This document shows positions 1 to 9,146 of a DNA stretch of 64,000 bases, piece by piece; within the stretch, counting starts at the first letter, position 1, and each line of letters starts with the position of its first letter. Origin of the DNA: Actinomyces faecalis (GTDB lineage Bacteria > Actinomycetota > Actinomycetes > Actinomycetales > Actinomycetaceae); NCBI RefSeq assembly GCF_013184985.2, contig NZ_CP063418.1, positions 1,798,001 through 1,862,000 on the forward strand, written 5' to 3'. Position numbers and translations under genes: made by a program. The notes under the pieces are model-generated. The model had not been told where the DNA came from and ran no database searches. It was given only the letters and a program-made list of their open reading frames with translations.

Positions 1-1275
1 CCGACCGTCGCTACCGCGGTTGTAGGCCGGGTTATTGGCGAAGACCCCCGAGTCGAAGCTCTGGACGTGAAAGTTGAAGACTGTCCCGGTGGTGGCATCG
101 ACCACGTAGGAGGGGTCAGAGAAGCCCAGTCGGTTGCGCTGGCTGCTGTCTCCTTGTGCCACGACGGTCTCGCGCTGCCAGGTCTTGCCGTTGTCGGTCG
201 AGCGGCGCTGAACGATCCAGTTGGCGTTCGGGGAGTCGCCACCACCTGTTCCACCGTCCAGCGGGCGGCGGTCGTAGGCGGCGAGCAGGTCCCCGTTGGG
301 TGCGACGGCGATCGCAGGGATACGAATGTTGTAGGCCTTGTCCCGTGCTACCGCCAGGGTGAGGGGATCAGACACGCCCGGTGCCAGTGCGGGGTCGGCG
401 TCAGGGCTCTTGAAGGCGCCCGCCGTGCTGAACTCGGTCGGGCCACCAACCTGGACGGTCTCACCCAGCGTTGGCTCGGCCGTTGTCAGGCTACCCTGGT
501 AATTCGGGCTAGACGTTGACGCCCATGTCACACTCGGGGTGAAGCTGCCTGCCTCGACGTCGGAGGCCGTGATGGTGTGCGAGGCGAAGAAGCAGTCCAG
601 AGGAACTCCTGCCGAGGCCCTTGACCAGCGGCAGTTCCAGGCATTGTCGAGGTTGGAGCTGCTCACGAGCAGCGATCGCTCAGCATTGGACGTGTTGGTC
701 ACCACGAGCCGGTAGTCAATGATCTGTCCCAGGGTGTACACACCGTCGGCTGGTGCAGGACTGAGCACCTCGATCGTTGATGACACCACCGGCGCATCCG
801 GATCCTGCGGCTCCTGGTGCGCCTCAACTGGCACCGACGAGGAGCCCGTGCCAATCACCGTGGCCTCACCCGAGTAGTTGTCCTCGGAGTAGGCGCTGTA
901 TGTGATGGACAGGTCGAGCGTGCCGTCCTCCACATCAGTCTCGGTCACCACGTACTGCGCCCTTCCGGCGCAGGTCTGGGGCGATGCTGGAGCCATCCAG
1001 TGCCAGCGACAGGCCTCATAGTTCATCAGGGTCGACGCGCTTGGACGCAGTCCTAGATGACGGCCGGAGGTGTTGGTCACCGTGATATCTACGGGAACCG
1101 TCTCCCCAGCCGTCCACGACGTGCCGTTAGCGGGCACGCCCGTGACAGACAGCTCGATCGTCACCTGGTCAGTGGGAACGGGTTCGGCCGCAGAGGTGGG
1201 CGCATGAGTGACTGGCAGACACAGTGCAAGTGCTGCGAGCGAGGACAGTAGGGCATAGGTTCTTCGTTGAGCCAT
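1..1275 (-). CDS. nanH: Exo-alpha-sialidase, N-terminal part (cut by window start)
   Basis: Secreted neuraminidase that would release sialic acid from host glycoproteins. The 425 residues visible begin with a signal peptide (about residues 1-29, MAQRR then a hydrophobic stretch ending THAPTSA). Two Ig-like domains of the extracellular repeat type follow (about 35-145 and 160-270), both with the phrase VTNTS. The catalytic beta-propeller then starts. It shows the sialidase RIP motif (YNIRIPA, Arg318) and the first Asp-box (STDNGKTW, about 359-366). The remaining Asp-boxes and any LPxTG anchor lie outside the window. The family is established in oral Actinomyces. The gene is on the minus strand and its ATG sits only 6 nt from a putative -10 box, so the mRNA may be leaderless. 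The catalytic half cannot be checked here. Confidence 0.9.
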   Translation of the reverse strand, partial: MAQRRTYALLSSLAALALCLPVTHAPTSAAEPVPTDQVTIELSVTGVPANGTSWTAGETVPVDITVTNTSGRHLGLRPSASTLMNYEACRWHWMAPASPQTCAGRAQYVVTETDVEDGTLDLSITYSAYSEDNYSGEATVIGTGSSSVPVEAHQEPQDPDAPVVSSTIEVLSPAPADGVYTLGQIIDYRLVVTNTSNAERSLLVSSSNLDNAWNCRWSRASAGVPLDCFFASHTITASDVEAGSFTPSVTWASTSSPNYQGSLTTAEPTLGETVQVGGPTEFSTAGAFKSPDADPALAPGVSDPLTLAVARDKAYNIRIPAIAVAPNGDLLAAYDRRPLDGGTGGGDSPNANWIVQRRSTDNGKTWQRETVVAQGDSSQRNRLGFSDPSYVVDATTGTVFNFHVQSFDSGVFANNPAYNRGSDGR

Positions 1276-1281
1276 ACCTGG

Positions 1282-1310
1282 ATCGTCCGACATCTGATGT
1301 CGCGTGTCAA
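1282..1310 (-). promoter_or_regulatory. Probable nanH promoter with operator palindrome in the spacer
   Basis: On the minus strand, TTGACA (1310-1305) is followed after 17 nt by GACGAT (1287-1282), and the nanH ATG lies 6 nt further on. The spacer contains the perfect inverted repeat cgacat-ctg-atgtcg (1288-1302), which is well placed for a repressor. Which regulator binds is unknown. Confidence 0.5.
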
Positions 1311-1327
1311 CTCAGTCACAACAAGGC

Positions 1328-1369
1328 GGTGGGGGTGCGGACAGAACTGAGTCTGTCCGCACCCCCACC
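1328..1369 (-). terminator. Terminator hairpin after tsf
   Basis: Perfect inverted repeat with 18-nt arms (1328-1345 and 1352-1369) and a 6-nt loop, 45 nt beyond the tsf stop codon. There is no clear U-run, as is common in high-GC actinobacteria. Confidence 0.8.
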
Positions 1370-1413
1370 AGCCACTGACCCGCTAAGAGGTCATCCTGGC
1401 AGGCCTGAGTCGA

Positions 1414-2253
1414 TCAGGCACCGACGCGGAAGCGGACGAAGCCGGTCAGCTCGCCGCCGGTAGCCTCGACGACTTTGCCGACCGTGGTCTTGGGGTCCTT
1501 GGCGTAGGCCTGCTCGAGGAGGCAGATCTCCTTGAAGAAGCCACCCAGACGGCCCTCGACGATCTTGGCGATCGCCTGCTCGGGCTTGCCCTCGGCGCGG
1601 GTGGTCTCCTCAGCGATCTTGCGCTCCTTCTCGACGACGTCGGCGGGGACGTCCTCGCGGCGCAGGTACTGCGGGGAGTAGGCAGCGATGTGCATCGCGA
1701 CGTCGTGGGCCACCTCAGCAGCCTTGGCGTCGGTGCCGACGAGCACGGCCACCTGGGCCGGCAGGTCGGGGTTGGTGCGGTGCAGGTAGAGGTCAACCTT
1801 CTCGGCGGCCAGACGCGCGACGCGACGGACCACGATCTTCTCGCCGATGACGGCCTGCATGCCGTCGGTCATGGCCTGGACGGTCTCGCCGTCGACCGTA
1901 GCCTCAGCCAGGGCCTCGGCGCTCTCGGCGCCCGAGGCGACGGCGGCGGCCAGGACCTTGTCAGCGAAGTCGATGAACTTCTGGTTCTTGGCCACGAAGT
2001 CGGTCTCGGCGTTGATCTCGACCAGGACACCGACCTGACCGGCCTCACCGTCGACGACGGTAGCGGCGATCAGGCCCGCGGAGGCGGAACGGCCCTCGCG
2101 CTTGGCGATGCCCTTGAGCCCCTTGACGCGGATGATCTCGACGGCCTTGTCCAGGTCGCCGTCGGCCTCGTCCAGGGCCTTCTTGACGTCCATCATGCCG
2201 GCGCCGGTCTTCTCGCGCAGGTTCTTGATGTCAGCGGTGGTGTAGTTCGCCAT
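1414..2253 (-). CDS. tsf: Translation elongation factor Ts
   Basis: Guanine-nucleotide exchange factor that regenerates EF-Tu-GTP in the cytoplasm. The N-terminal UBA-like domain reads MANYTTADIKNLREKTGAGM, followed by MDVKKAL. The next conserved block is the NAETDFVAKN signature near residues 80-89 that contacts EF-Tu. The length of 279 aa is normal for actinobacteria. It lies 45 nt downstream of rpsB and is expected to be co-transcribed with it. The ATG at 2253 is preceded by AAGGAGAG. A strong hairpin ends the operon. Confidence 0.97.
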   Translation of the reverse strand: MANYTTADIKNLREKTGAGMMDVKKALDEADGDLDKAVEIIRVKGLKGIAKREGRSASAGLIAATVVDGEAGQVGVLVEINAETDFVAKNQKFIDFADKVLAAAVASGAESAEALAEATVDGETVQAMTDGMQAVIGEKIVVRRVARLAAEKVDLYLHRTNPDLPAQVAVLVGTDAKAAEVAHDVAMHIAAYSPQYLRREDVPADVVEKERKIAEETTRAEGKPEQAIAKIVEGRLGGFFKEICLLEQAYAKDPKTTVGKVVEATGGELTGFVRFRVGA

Positions 2254-2298
2254 GGATTCTCTCCTTGGAAGCTGGGTAGGAACGGGCGTGGACCAGGC

Positions 2299-3147
2299 TC
2301 AGGCCTGCTCGGTGCCGGCCTCGGCGGTCGGTGCAGCCTCAGCGGGAGCGGCCTCGCCGGCCTCGGCGCCAGCCAGGAGCTGAGCCTCCCACTCGGGCAG
2401 CGGCTCGGCGTCGGCGGTACCGGCCTCGGCCTCCTCACCGGTGCGGGCGCGGCCGGCCGAGCGAGCCATCAGGCCCTCGGCGGCGGCGTCGGCGACGACG
2501 CGCGTCAGCAGGGAGACGGCGCGGATGGCGTCGTCGTTGCCTGGGACACCGTAGGTGACCTCGTCAGGGTCGCAGTTGGTGTCCAGGATCGCGATAACCG
2601 GGATGTTGAGCTTCTGGGCCTCGGCGATGGCCAGGTGCTCCTTCTTGGTGTCCACGACCCAGATGGCCGCGGGGAGCTTGGACATGTCGCGGATACCGCC
2701 AAGGGTCTTGGTCAGCTTGTCCTTCTCGCGACGCATCATGAGCAGCTCCTTCTTCGTGCGGCCGGAGCCGGCCACGTCGTCGAAGTCGATCTGCTCGAGC
2801 TCCTTCATGCGGTCCAGGCGGGCGCGCACGGTGGAGAAGTTGGTCAGCATGCCGCCCAGCCAGCGCTGGTTGACGTAGGGCATGCCCACGCGCTGGGCCT
2901 GCTCGGCCACAGCGGCCTGAGCCTGCTTCTTGGTGCCGACGAAGAGGATGCTGCCGCCGCGGGCGACGGTCTCCTTGACGAAGTCGTAGGCGGTGTTGAT
3001 GCCCTCGACGGTCTTGACCAGGTCGATGACGTAGATGCCGTTGCGCTCGGTGAGGATGAAGCGCTTCATCTTGGGGTTCCAGCGGCGGGTCTGGTGGCCG
3101 AAGTGGACGCCGGACTCCAGGAGCTGACGCATGGTAACGATGGCCAT
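2299..3147 (-). CDS. rpsB: 30S ribosomal protein S2
   Basis: Structural protein of the small ribosomal subunit. The start [19 protein letters not shown] is the standard S2 N-terminus, which fixes the ATG at 3147 (AAAGGA 6-7 nt upstream) even though the frame stays open further upstream. The S2 signatures [12 protein letters not shown] and FVGTKKQAQ are present. The 282-aa protein ends in an acidic, alanine-rich tail of about 40 residues (from about residue 245) typical of actinobacterial S2. It is first gene of the rpsB-tsf operon. Confidence 0.97.
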   Translation of the reverse strand: MAIVTMRQLLESGVHFGHQTRRWNPKMKRFILTERNGIYVIDLVKTVEGINTAYDFVKETVARGGSILFVGTKKQAQAAVAEQAQRVGMPYVNQRWLGGMLTNFSTVRARLDRMKELEQIDFDDVAGSGRTKKELLMMRREKDKLTKTLGGIRDMSKLPAAIWVVDTKKEHLAIAEAQKLNIPVIAILDTNCDPDEVTYGVPGNDDAIRAVSLLTRVVADAAAEGLMARSAGRARTGEEAEAGTADAEPLPEWEAQLLAGAEAGEAAPAEAAPTAEAGTEQA

Positions 3148-3595
3148 GACGGTCCTTTCGTTGGGGACGGAGAGGTTGCTCCGCACCCGTGTGTCGGGGG
3201 ACGCGCGACGGAAGGGCACGTCCCGGTGGGTGGTTCTTCCCTGTGACCGCGTCCGGAGGGACTCGGCTCCGCCGGTGAGGACGGATAGGGCCTGGTGCCC
3301 GTGACCCACGACCACCCGCTCCCCTGAGGCAGCGGGACCACGGCCGCGGTATCCGAAAGGATGGGCACGCGAAGTCAGCCACTGAGCACCCGTGAAGGGC
3401 ACGCAGACAGCCGCAGGCGAGACGCTACCACACGCCGAGGGCACCTTTCGGCGCCGAGACGGGAGAATCCCCTCCGTACGATGTCGTACGCGTCACCCTC
3501 CCCGGGGACACACAGGTGCTTGCCGCGACACCCTCCTCCACAGACCTCGGGCGGCCGCCTCGCTCTCGGCAGGGCCGCTACGCGAGCCTGGGGCC
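3148..3595. other. Intergenic region between divergent rpsB and the M23 gene
   Basis: These 448 nt hold no credible gene. They must carry the promoter and leader of rpsB-tsf (minus) and the promoter of the peptidase gene (plus). A TAGCGT stretch on the minus strand (3427-3422) could be a -10 box, but no convincing -35 partner was seen. Confidence 0.5.
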
Positions 3596-4243
3596 ATGTC
3601 CTCGTCGCAGCCGGTCTCCGCGGCCCTCTCCCGTGAGCAACACGTTCCCTCGCGCCTCCGCCTCCGTCTTCTGGCGACGGCGGTCGTGACCGTTCTCGCC
3701 GCTCCCTCGTCCTGCCTGTCAGCACCTGCTCCCGCCCTGCCACCGGACGCGGCAGGTCCAGCCGCCGCCAGCACGCCCTGGGCGCTCACGACGGTCGTCC
3801 TGAGCACCGCCCCGCAGGCTCCCGGTGCGGGTCAGGTCCGCTACCGCTGGCCGACCGGGGCGCGGGCACCCGTCCTGCGGCCCTTCGACCCTCCCGCTGT
3901 GCGCTGGGGCCCCGGGCACCGCGGCGTCGACCTGGCGCTGACCGCAGGGTCTCCGGTACTGGCCGCCGGCGAGGGGACCGTCGCCTTCGCCGGCACCGTG
4001 GCGGGGCGGGCAGTGGTCTCGGTCGACCACGCTGACGGGATCCGCACCACCTATGAGCCTGTGGACCCGGTGGTCAGCGCCGGGGACCACGTGCGGGCCG
4101 GAGACTGTCTCGGCCACCTTGCCCCGGGCCACCGCGACGACGGCGCGGACGCGCTGCACTGGGGCGCCCGCACCAGCCGCGACGTCTATGTCAGCCCCCT
4201 GCGCCTGGTCCAGCCGGCGGTCATCCGGCTCAAGCCTCTCTAG
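3596..4243 (+). CDS. M23 (LytM-like) peptidase-family protein, degenerate active site
   Basis: Exported protein of the peptidoglycan endopeptidase M23 fold. There is a basic N-terminus, a hydrophobic segment at about 21-40, a linker, then the LytM core from about 85 to 205. The first metal motif is intact (GHRGVD, His108 and Asp112). The second zinc ligand remains as His188 in ALHWGAR. The catalytic histidine that normally precedes it in HxH is Ala186, and the usual YxHL loop is YEPV. The protein may therefore bind zinc or peptidoglycan without cleaving it. The same family variation is, to my recollection, common in the actinobacterial protein encoded beside rpsB. ATG 3596 was chosen because it precedes the signal-like segment. 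The 3' end overlaps xerC by 4 nt, convergently. Confidence 0.75.
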   Translation: MSSSQPVSAALSREQHVPSRLRLRLLATAVVTVLAAPSSCLSAPAPALPPDAAGPAAASTPWALTTVVLSTAPQAPGAGQVRYRWPTGARAPVLRPFDPPAVRWGPGHRGVDLALTAGSPVLAAGEGTVAFAGTVAGRAVVSVDHADGIRTTYEPVDPVVSAGDHVRAGDCLGHLAPGHRDDGADALHWGARTSRDVYVSPLRLVQPAVIRLKPL

Positions 4244-5217
4244 GCGCGTGGGAAGGACTGCTCGTAGACCGCGCGCAGCCTCTCAGCGCTGACATGGGTG
4301 TAGCGCTGGGTCGTCGACAGCGAGGAGTGTCCCAGCAGCTCCTGGACACTGCGCAGGTCCGCCCCTCCGGACAGCACGTGCGTGGCGGCCGAGTGCCTGA
4401 GCCCGTGGGGTCCCAGGTCTGGGACCCCCGCCCGGGCGGCGAGGTCGTGGACGACCTGACGGACCGTCCGCGGGTCGACCCGTCCTCCTCGCGCGCCCAG
4501 GAACAGCGCCTGGCTGCTTCCTTGCCGCACCAGCCGGGGGCGCGTACCCAGCCAGCGCTCCAGCGCACGAGCCGCCGGGACGCCGTAGGGCACGACCCGC
4601 TCCTTGTTCCCCTTGCCCAGGACGCGGACCGTCCGCTCCCCGTGGTCAAGGTCATCGAGGTCCAGCGCGCACAGCTCCGAGACCCGCACCCCGGTGGCGT
4701 AGAGGAGCTCGGCCAGGGCCTGGTCACGGTGCGCCAGCGCCCGGCGTCCGGTGTCGTCACCTTCACCGTCGGCGTCTGCTTGCCGCGCCTCCTGGACCTG
4801 CTGGGCCGCCGCCTCCAGGAGCGCACCAGCCTGTGCGGGGGTCAGGACGGTAGGCAGACGGTTGTCGGCCCGCGGCGTGCGCAGCCGGGCCGCGACGTCG
4901 CCGGCCAGCAGACCCTGGCGCCAGGCCCACGTCGAGAAGCTGCGCAGCGCTGAGCCACGGCGGGCCAGCGTGGCGCGCGAGTGGCCGGTGGCTGACAGGT
5001 CAGCGAGCCACGCACGCAGGTCGGTCAGGTCCAGGCTCGCCAGGGCTGGCCCCACCGGTTCCTCGTCGGCGGCCCCGACGCCGAGAAAGGTGAGAAGGTC
5101 GTCAAGGTCGCCGGCATAGGCACGGACGGTGTGCTCCGAGCGGCCTCGTTGGAGGGTGAGGTACCGGCTCCAGGACTCACGCAGCTGGCCTCGGGTGGCG
5201 GGTCGGTCCTCGTTCAT
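4240..5217 (-). CDS. xerC: Tyrosine recombinase XerC
   Basis: Site-specific recombinase that with XerD resolves chromosome dimers at dif. An N-terminal SAM-like core-binding domain (about 10-100) precedes the catalytic domain. All catalytic residues are visible: Arg178 (GVRVSEL), Lys202 (GKGNKER), His271 and Arg274 (HGLRH), His297 (LLGHSS) and the nucleophile Tyr306 (QRYTHV). At 325 aa it is slightly long because of an insertion at about 140-158 rich in Gln, Asp and Gly. Its place between the M23 gene and dprA is the usual actinobacterial one, so it is the housekeeping XerC and not an integrase. Confidence 0.93.
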   Translation of the reverse strand: MNEDRPATRGQLRESWSRYLTLQRGRSEHTVRAYAGDLDDLLTFLGVGAADEEPVGPALASLDLTDLRAWLADLSATGHSRATLARRGSALRSFSTWAWRQGLLAGDVAARLRTPRADNRLPTVLTPAQAGALLEAAAQQVQEARQADADGEGDDTGRRALAHRDQALAELLYATGVRVSELCALDLDDLDHGERTVRVLGKGNKERVVPYGVPAARALERWLGTRPRLVRQGSSQALFLGARGGRVDPRTVRQVVHDLAARAGVPDLGPHGLRHSAATHVLSGGADLRSVQELLGHSSLSTTQRYTHVSAERLRAVYEQSFPRA

Positions 5218-5286
5218 GCCCTTAAGGCTATGCGGCCCGCAGAACCTGTGAGGAGCAGCAGGGCCGCCAGGCGACGTCGTGCAGGC

Positions 5287-6633
5287 TCACCTGGTGACCC
5301 GTCTCCACCCGTCGTCCCCGCGTCGTACCTTCCCCGCCAGCTCCAGGAGCCCCAGGGCCGCGACGACCTCGTGCGGCGCCAGGCCCGCGCTGCGCGCCAC
5401 AGCCTCCACCCCCGCCGCGCCACGCGCCGGCATGGCGTCAAGCACGGCGGCGCTCGGGCGGTCCAGCCCGTCCAGCAGCCCCGAGCCTGCCAGCGCAGGG
5501 TCGGCGTCCTTCTCCTGGTCCGGGTCGGTAGCACCCAGGGGGACGAGAAGCTCAAGGACCTCAGCGGCGTCGCTCACGCACACCGCTCCCTCGCGGAGGA
5601 GGCGGTGGCAGCCCGCCGACTCCATCGAGGTGACCGGACCGGGCACCGCACCAAGGGGACGACCCAGGTCGGCTGCGTGCCGCGCCGTGGACAGCGCCCC
5701 TGAGCGCCAGGCCGCCTCGACCACGACCGTGGCCTGGCTCATCGCTGCGATGAGGCGGTTGCGTGACAGGAAGCGGTGCCTGCCGGGCTGGCAGCCTGGT
5801 GGCACCTCGGCAACGAGCGCTCCGTGAGCCACGACCTCCTCCAGGAGGACGGCGTTGCCGGCAGGGTAGAGACGGTCAACTCCACCTGCCGACACCGCGA
5901 TCGTGCGCCCAGAGCGCAGGGCGCCGCGGTGCGCTGCGGCATCGATCCCGTAGGCGCCTCCGGAGACCACCACCGCGCCCTGCCCCGCGACCTGGGAGGC
6001 GAGCTGGACCGCAACCGTCTCGCCGTACCTGGTGGAGGCTCGCGAACCCACCAGAGCGACGCTCGTGCCGGAGGCGACCCCGTCAGGAACCAGGTCCTCG
6101 CGGAAGCGGTCCGCCTGCGCAGACCTCGGTGCCGCACCCGCACCATCATCGCCGTCGTCGTCCCCGGCCTCATCCCGGTCCTTGCCCCCGTCCGGCACCG
6201 GTCTGGTGGCCAGCAGGGCCGGGTCGCCACGCACCCACAGGCACACAGGAGGCTGCGCCAGCTCGTCCGCCCCTGCTGGCCACCAGGCATCACCAGGTAT
6301 CACGAGGCTGCCTCCCATCCGTTCCAGGACCTCCACCTCCCGGCGGATGTCCAGACCTGGCAGCCGGGGCGCCCACCGGGCGGCCGCCTTGCTCCAGGCG
6401 GCGCTCGCCCGGGCCTGGTCGCCACGAGCGGGCACCGGAGGAGCAGGTGCAGGCCGGGCCTGTCCCTCCTCGTCCAGCGCCGTCCCGAGCAGCCACGCCA
6501 GCGCCTGGCTCGCGCCCAGGTGCTTGACGAGGAGGGAGGCCGCACGGTCAGCCGGCTCGGCCAGGCGCGACCAGGTGGCGCGCGCGAGCACCGGGTCGGT
6601 GAGGTCGTAAGGCAGCGTGGGCCGCGGGGTCAT
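5287..6633 (-). CDS. dprA: DNA-processing protein A (DprA/Smf)
   Basis: Loads RecA on incoming single-stranded DNA in natural transformation. The Rossmann-like core starts near VALVGSRAS and has the nucleotide-type loop VVVSGGAYGID. It also carries the conserved block FLSRNRLIAAMS and the GALSTARHA segment. A C-terminal winged helix (about 390-448) follows. The start is set at ATG 6633, where ATGA overlaps the yifB stop, giving 448 aa. That is longer than the usual 300-390 aa because of a low-complexity Asp/Gly-rich insertion at about 165-185. It sits with yifB (comM), another transformation-associated gene. Confidence 0.92.
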   Translation of the reverse strand: MTPRPTLPYDLTDPVLARATWSRLAEPADRAASLLVKHLGASQALAWLLGTALDEEGQARPAPAPPVPARGDQARASAAWSKAAARWAPRLPGLDIRREVEVLERMGGSLVIPGDAWWPAGADELAQPPVCLWVRGDPALLATRPVPDGGKDRDEAGDDDGDDGAGAAPRSAQADRFREDLVPDGVASGTSVALVGSRASTRYGETVAVQLASQVAGQGAVVVSGGAYGIDAAAHRGALRSGRTIAVSAGGVDRLYPAGNAVLLEEVVAHGALVAEVPPGCQPGRHRFLSRNRLIAAMSQATVVVEAAWRSGALSTARHAADLGRPLGAVPGPVTSMESAGCHRLLREGAVCVSDAAEVLELLVPLGATDPDQEKDADPALAGSGLLDGLDRPSAAVLDAMPARGAAGVEAVARSAGLAPHEVVAALGLLELAGKVRRGDDGWRRVTR

Positions 6634-8198
6634 GACCGTCCTCCCCGCGTGCGCAGCGCCAGGGCCGTCCCCATCTCGGCGCTTCCCGGCCCGTCGAGCC
6701 CGGCCAGGTCCGCCAGGGTCCACGCCAGGCGCAGCACCCGGTCGACGCCTCGTAGGGTGAGGTCCCCGCGGTCCAGCGCGTCCATGAGCATCCCGACCCC
6801 AGCCCGGTCCGTGCCAGAGCGTGGCGAGCGCAGCCACGATCCGGGGACCTGGCTCATGAGCCTCCACGGAGTGCCCTCCAGCCGCCGAGCGGCTCGCTCC
6901 CGCGCCGCGGCGACCCGCAAGGCCACGACGGCGCTGGGCTCCCCCGCGCCTGCGCCGGCCAGGTCGGCGGAGGAGACTGCCGCGACCTCGACCTGGATGT
7001 CGACCCGGTCCAGCAGCGGACCGGACAGCCGGGAGAAGTACCGGCGCCGCTGCAGGGACGTACAGGTGCAGTCCAGCCCACGGCCGCTGGCCCGGCCGCA
7101 CGGGCAGGGATTGGCAGCCAGGACGAGCTGGAAGGCCGCCGGGTAGGTGGCACGCCCACCGGAGCGGTCGATCGTGACGTGCCCGGTCTCCAGGGGCTGG
7201 CGCAGGCAGTCCAGCACGCCCGCTGGGAACTCAGGCGCCTCGTCGAGGAAGAGGACGCCACAGTGCGCCAGGGAGACGTCGCCGGGTCGAGGTAGGCCCG
7301 AGCCGCCTCCGATCACCGCGGCACGGGTCGCCGTGTGGTGCGGGCAGCGCAGCGGAGGGGTGCGGATCAGCCCGGCCTCGGCGTCGAAGGTGCCAGCCAC
7401 GGAGTGCAGGGAGGTGACGGTCACGGCGTCGCTCGTGGCCAGTGGCGGCAGGATCGAGGGCAGACGCTCAGCCATCATGGTCTTGCCCGCTCCCGGCGGC
7501 CCGACGAGGAGCAGGTGGTGCCCGCCGGCAGCGGCGACCTCCAGGGCGTGGCGAGCCTCGTGCTGCCCGACGACGTCGGTCAGGTCCGGCAACGGCGAGG
7601 GCTTGACCGCCCTCGCCGGCGGAGCCGGCCGTCCCTGGGACTGGCGGGCGGTGGCCAGGACGGCCTCGCTCACCGTCCCACCCAGGTGGGTGATGAGCTC
7701 GGCCAGGTGCGCGACCGGGTGGATCTGCACCCCGGGCACGAGCCGGGCCTCAGCCAGGCAGTCCTGAGGGACCACGACGTCGCGCACCCCTGCCTGGGCT
7801 GCGCAGGAGACGGCTGGCAGCACCCCGCGCACAGGCCTGACGGAGGCGTCCAGGCCGAGCTCGCCGATGAAGACCGTCCGGGCGATGACCTGGGTGGCAG
7901 ACCGCGAGAGCTCGCCACGCGCTCCCAGGACCGCCAGCGCGAGACTGAGGTCAAAGCCCGTGCCGGTCTTGGGCAGGTCCGCCGGGGACAGGTTCGCGGT
8001 CACGCGTCGCTCTCCCCAGGCGACGCCACAGGTGGACAGGGCCGAGCGCACACGCTCGCGTGACTCCCGCACGGCGGCGTCAGGCAGTCCCACGAGGGTG
8101 AAGCCGGGCAGGCCTGAGGAGGCGTGGGCCTCGACCTCGACAAGGTGGCCCTGCAGGCCGGTGAGCGTCACCGCCAGGGTGCGGGCCAGCGCGCTCAT
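6630..8198 (-). CDS. comM: YifB/ComM family Mg-chelatase-like AAA+ ATPase
   Basis: AAA+ helicase-like protein which in Vibrio and Haemophilus (ComM) promotes branch migration during transformation. The N-terminal Lon-protease-like domain (GLPGFTLVGLPDAAVRESRE) precedes an AAA+ module. The module has Walker A GPPGAGKTMMAERLP, Walker B LFLDEAPEF and the zinc-binding-type cluster CPCGRASGRGLDCTC. The C-terminal Mg-chelatase domain ends near VLRLAWTLADL. ATG 8198 overlaps the yraN stop (ATGA); a GTG two codons upstream (8204) is an alternative. It is translationally coupled to yraN before it and dprA after it. Confidence 0.93.
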   Translation of the reverse strand: MSALARTLAVTLTGLQGHLVEVEAHASSGLPGFTLVGLPDAAVRESRERVRSALSTCGVAWGERRVTANLSPADLPKTGTGFDLSLALAVLGARGELSRSATQVIARTVFIGELGLDASVRPVRGVLPAVSCAAQAGVRDVVVPQDCLAEARLVPGVQIHPVAHLAELITHLGGTVSEAVLATARQSQGRPAPPARAVKPSPLPDLTDVVGQHEARHALEVAAAGGHHLLLVGPPGAGKTMMAERLPSILPPLATSDAVTVTSLHSVAGTFDAEAGLIRTPPLRCPHHTATRAAVIGGGSGLPRPGDVSLAHCGVLFLDEAPEFPAGVLDCLRQPLETGHVTIDRSGGRATYPAAFQLVLAANPCPCGRASGRGLDCTCTSLQRRRYFSRLSGPLLDRVDIQVEVAAVSSADLAGAGAGEPSAVVALRVAAARERAARRLEGTPWRLMSQVPGSWLRSPRSGTDRAGVGMLMDALDRGDLTLRGVDRVLRLAWTLADLAGLDGPGSAEMGTALALRTRGGRS

Positions 8199-8656
8199 GA
8201 CCACACCCCGCGGTGGTGACGCAGCTGAGCAGGCTGTGAGCCCCGCAGCAGGACGGAGACGACGTCCAGACGCAGCCCACGGTGGTTGACCTCGTGCCGG
8301 GCCGCCCAGGCCGTGGCCAGCCGGGCCAGCCGCCGACGCTTGCCAGCGGTGACAGCCTGGGCTGGCTCACCTGCCGCCGTCGAGGTCCGGGTCTTGACCT
8401 CGACGACCACCAGCAGCGGTTCCTCGTCGTCGTGAGCCGGCTCGAGAGCCACGACGTCAAGCTCTCCTCGCAGGCCCGGCAGGCCTCGGGGCCTCCAGTT
8501 ACGCTCCAGGACGGTCCACCCCTGGTCCAGGAGGTAGACCACGGCCAGGTCCTCGCCCTCGCGGCCCGTCTGACGCCGGTCGGTACCGCTGCCTGCCCGG
8601 AGCACACCTGGCCCCTGCTCGTCCGTGTGGGTCACGTCGACCACCTCCGCCACCAC
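8195..8656 (-). CDS. yraN: YraN (UPF0102) nuclease-fold protein
   Basis: Small protein of the restriction-endonuclease-like fold, molecular role not settled. The family motif is complete: GREGEDLAVVYLLDQGW, then GELDVVAL and LLVVVEVKTRTS, giving the E..D..ExK active-site pattern. It has 153 aa, compared with about 120 for the family; the extra 30 residues are N-terminal and may not all be translated, since GTG 8656 is the furthest start in the frame. It overlaps yifB by 4 nt and belongs to the same minus-strand run. Confidence 0.88.
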   Translation of the reverse strand: MVAEVVDVTHTDEQGPGVLRAGSGTDRRQTGREGEDLAVVYLLDQGWTVLERNWRPRGLPGLRGELDVVALEPAHDDEEPLLVVVEVKTRTSTAAGEPAQAVTAGKRRRLARLATAWAARHEVNHRGLRLDVVSVLLRGSQPAQLRHHRGVWS

Positions 8657-8782
8657 TGTGGCCCACCGTGAGCTCCCAGCGCGATGCCGGCTGATGAGGC
8701 CTGTGGAGGAGGGGGTCAGGAAAGGTCGCTGTGGAGCCCGGGCGAGTACCTCTGGGGTGGCAGAGACGTGTGAGGCGAGCGG

Positions 8783-9085
8783 CTAGGGCAGCTCCATCTC
8801 GGGCTTCGTCAGCTCCTCGACGTTGACGTCCTTGAAGGTGACCACGTGCACTGACTTCACGAAGCGCGAGGACCTGTAGACGTCCCAGACCCAGGCGTCC
8901 TCCAGGGCCAGCTCGAAGAACACCTCACCGCCGTTGGTGCGTACCTGCACGTCCACGGCGTTGGCGAGGTAGAAACGGCGCTCGGTCTCCACCACGTAGG
9001 AGAAGAGCGACACGACGTCGCGGTACTCGCGGTAGAGCTCTAGCTCCAGGTCGTTCTCGTAGGACTCGAGGTCGTCAGCACTCAC
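8783..9085 (-). CDS. DUF2469 family protein
   Basis: Conserved actinobacterial protein of about 100 aa with unknown function, typically next to rnhB and yraN, as here. It reads SADDLESYENDLELELYREY and then a beta-rich C-terminal half ending in VVTFKDVNVEEL. The start is placed at GTG 9085 because family members begin M-S-A-E/D-DLE. An upstream start at 9121 would add 12 residues with no family support. Confidence 0.88.
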   Translation of the reverse strand: MSADDLESYENDLELELYREYRDVVSLFSYVVETERRFYLANAVDVQVRTNGGEVFFELALEDAWVWDVYRSSRFVKSVHVVTFKDVNVEELTKPEMELP

Positions 9086-9146
9086 CGTCCCATCATGCAC
9101 GCCGACGCCCCGGGCGCGCACGGCCCCTCCGGGCGCGTCGACCTCC

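Noticed and set aside
1690..3246. 518-codon plus-strand open frame opposite tsf and rpsB
   Set aside because: It is antisense to two certain genes, rich in Gly, Val, Leu and Asp as expected of the complement of GC-rich code, and shows no family motif.
4240..5217. XerC-like gene as an integrase of a mobile element
   Set aside because: Its position between the rpsB-side M23 gene and dprA is the standard chromosomal one, and no att-like repeats or cargo surround it.
6634..7101. Longer dprA reading frame starting at 7101
   Set aside because: The upstream part overlaps yifB in another frame. The ATGA overlap at 6633 and the family length support the shorter form.
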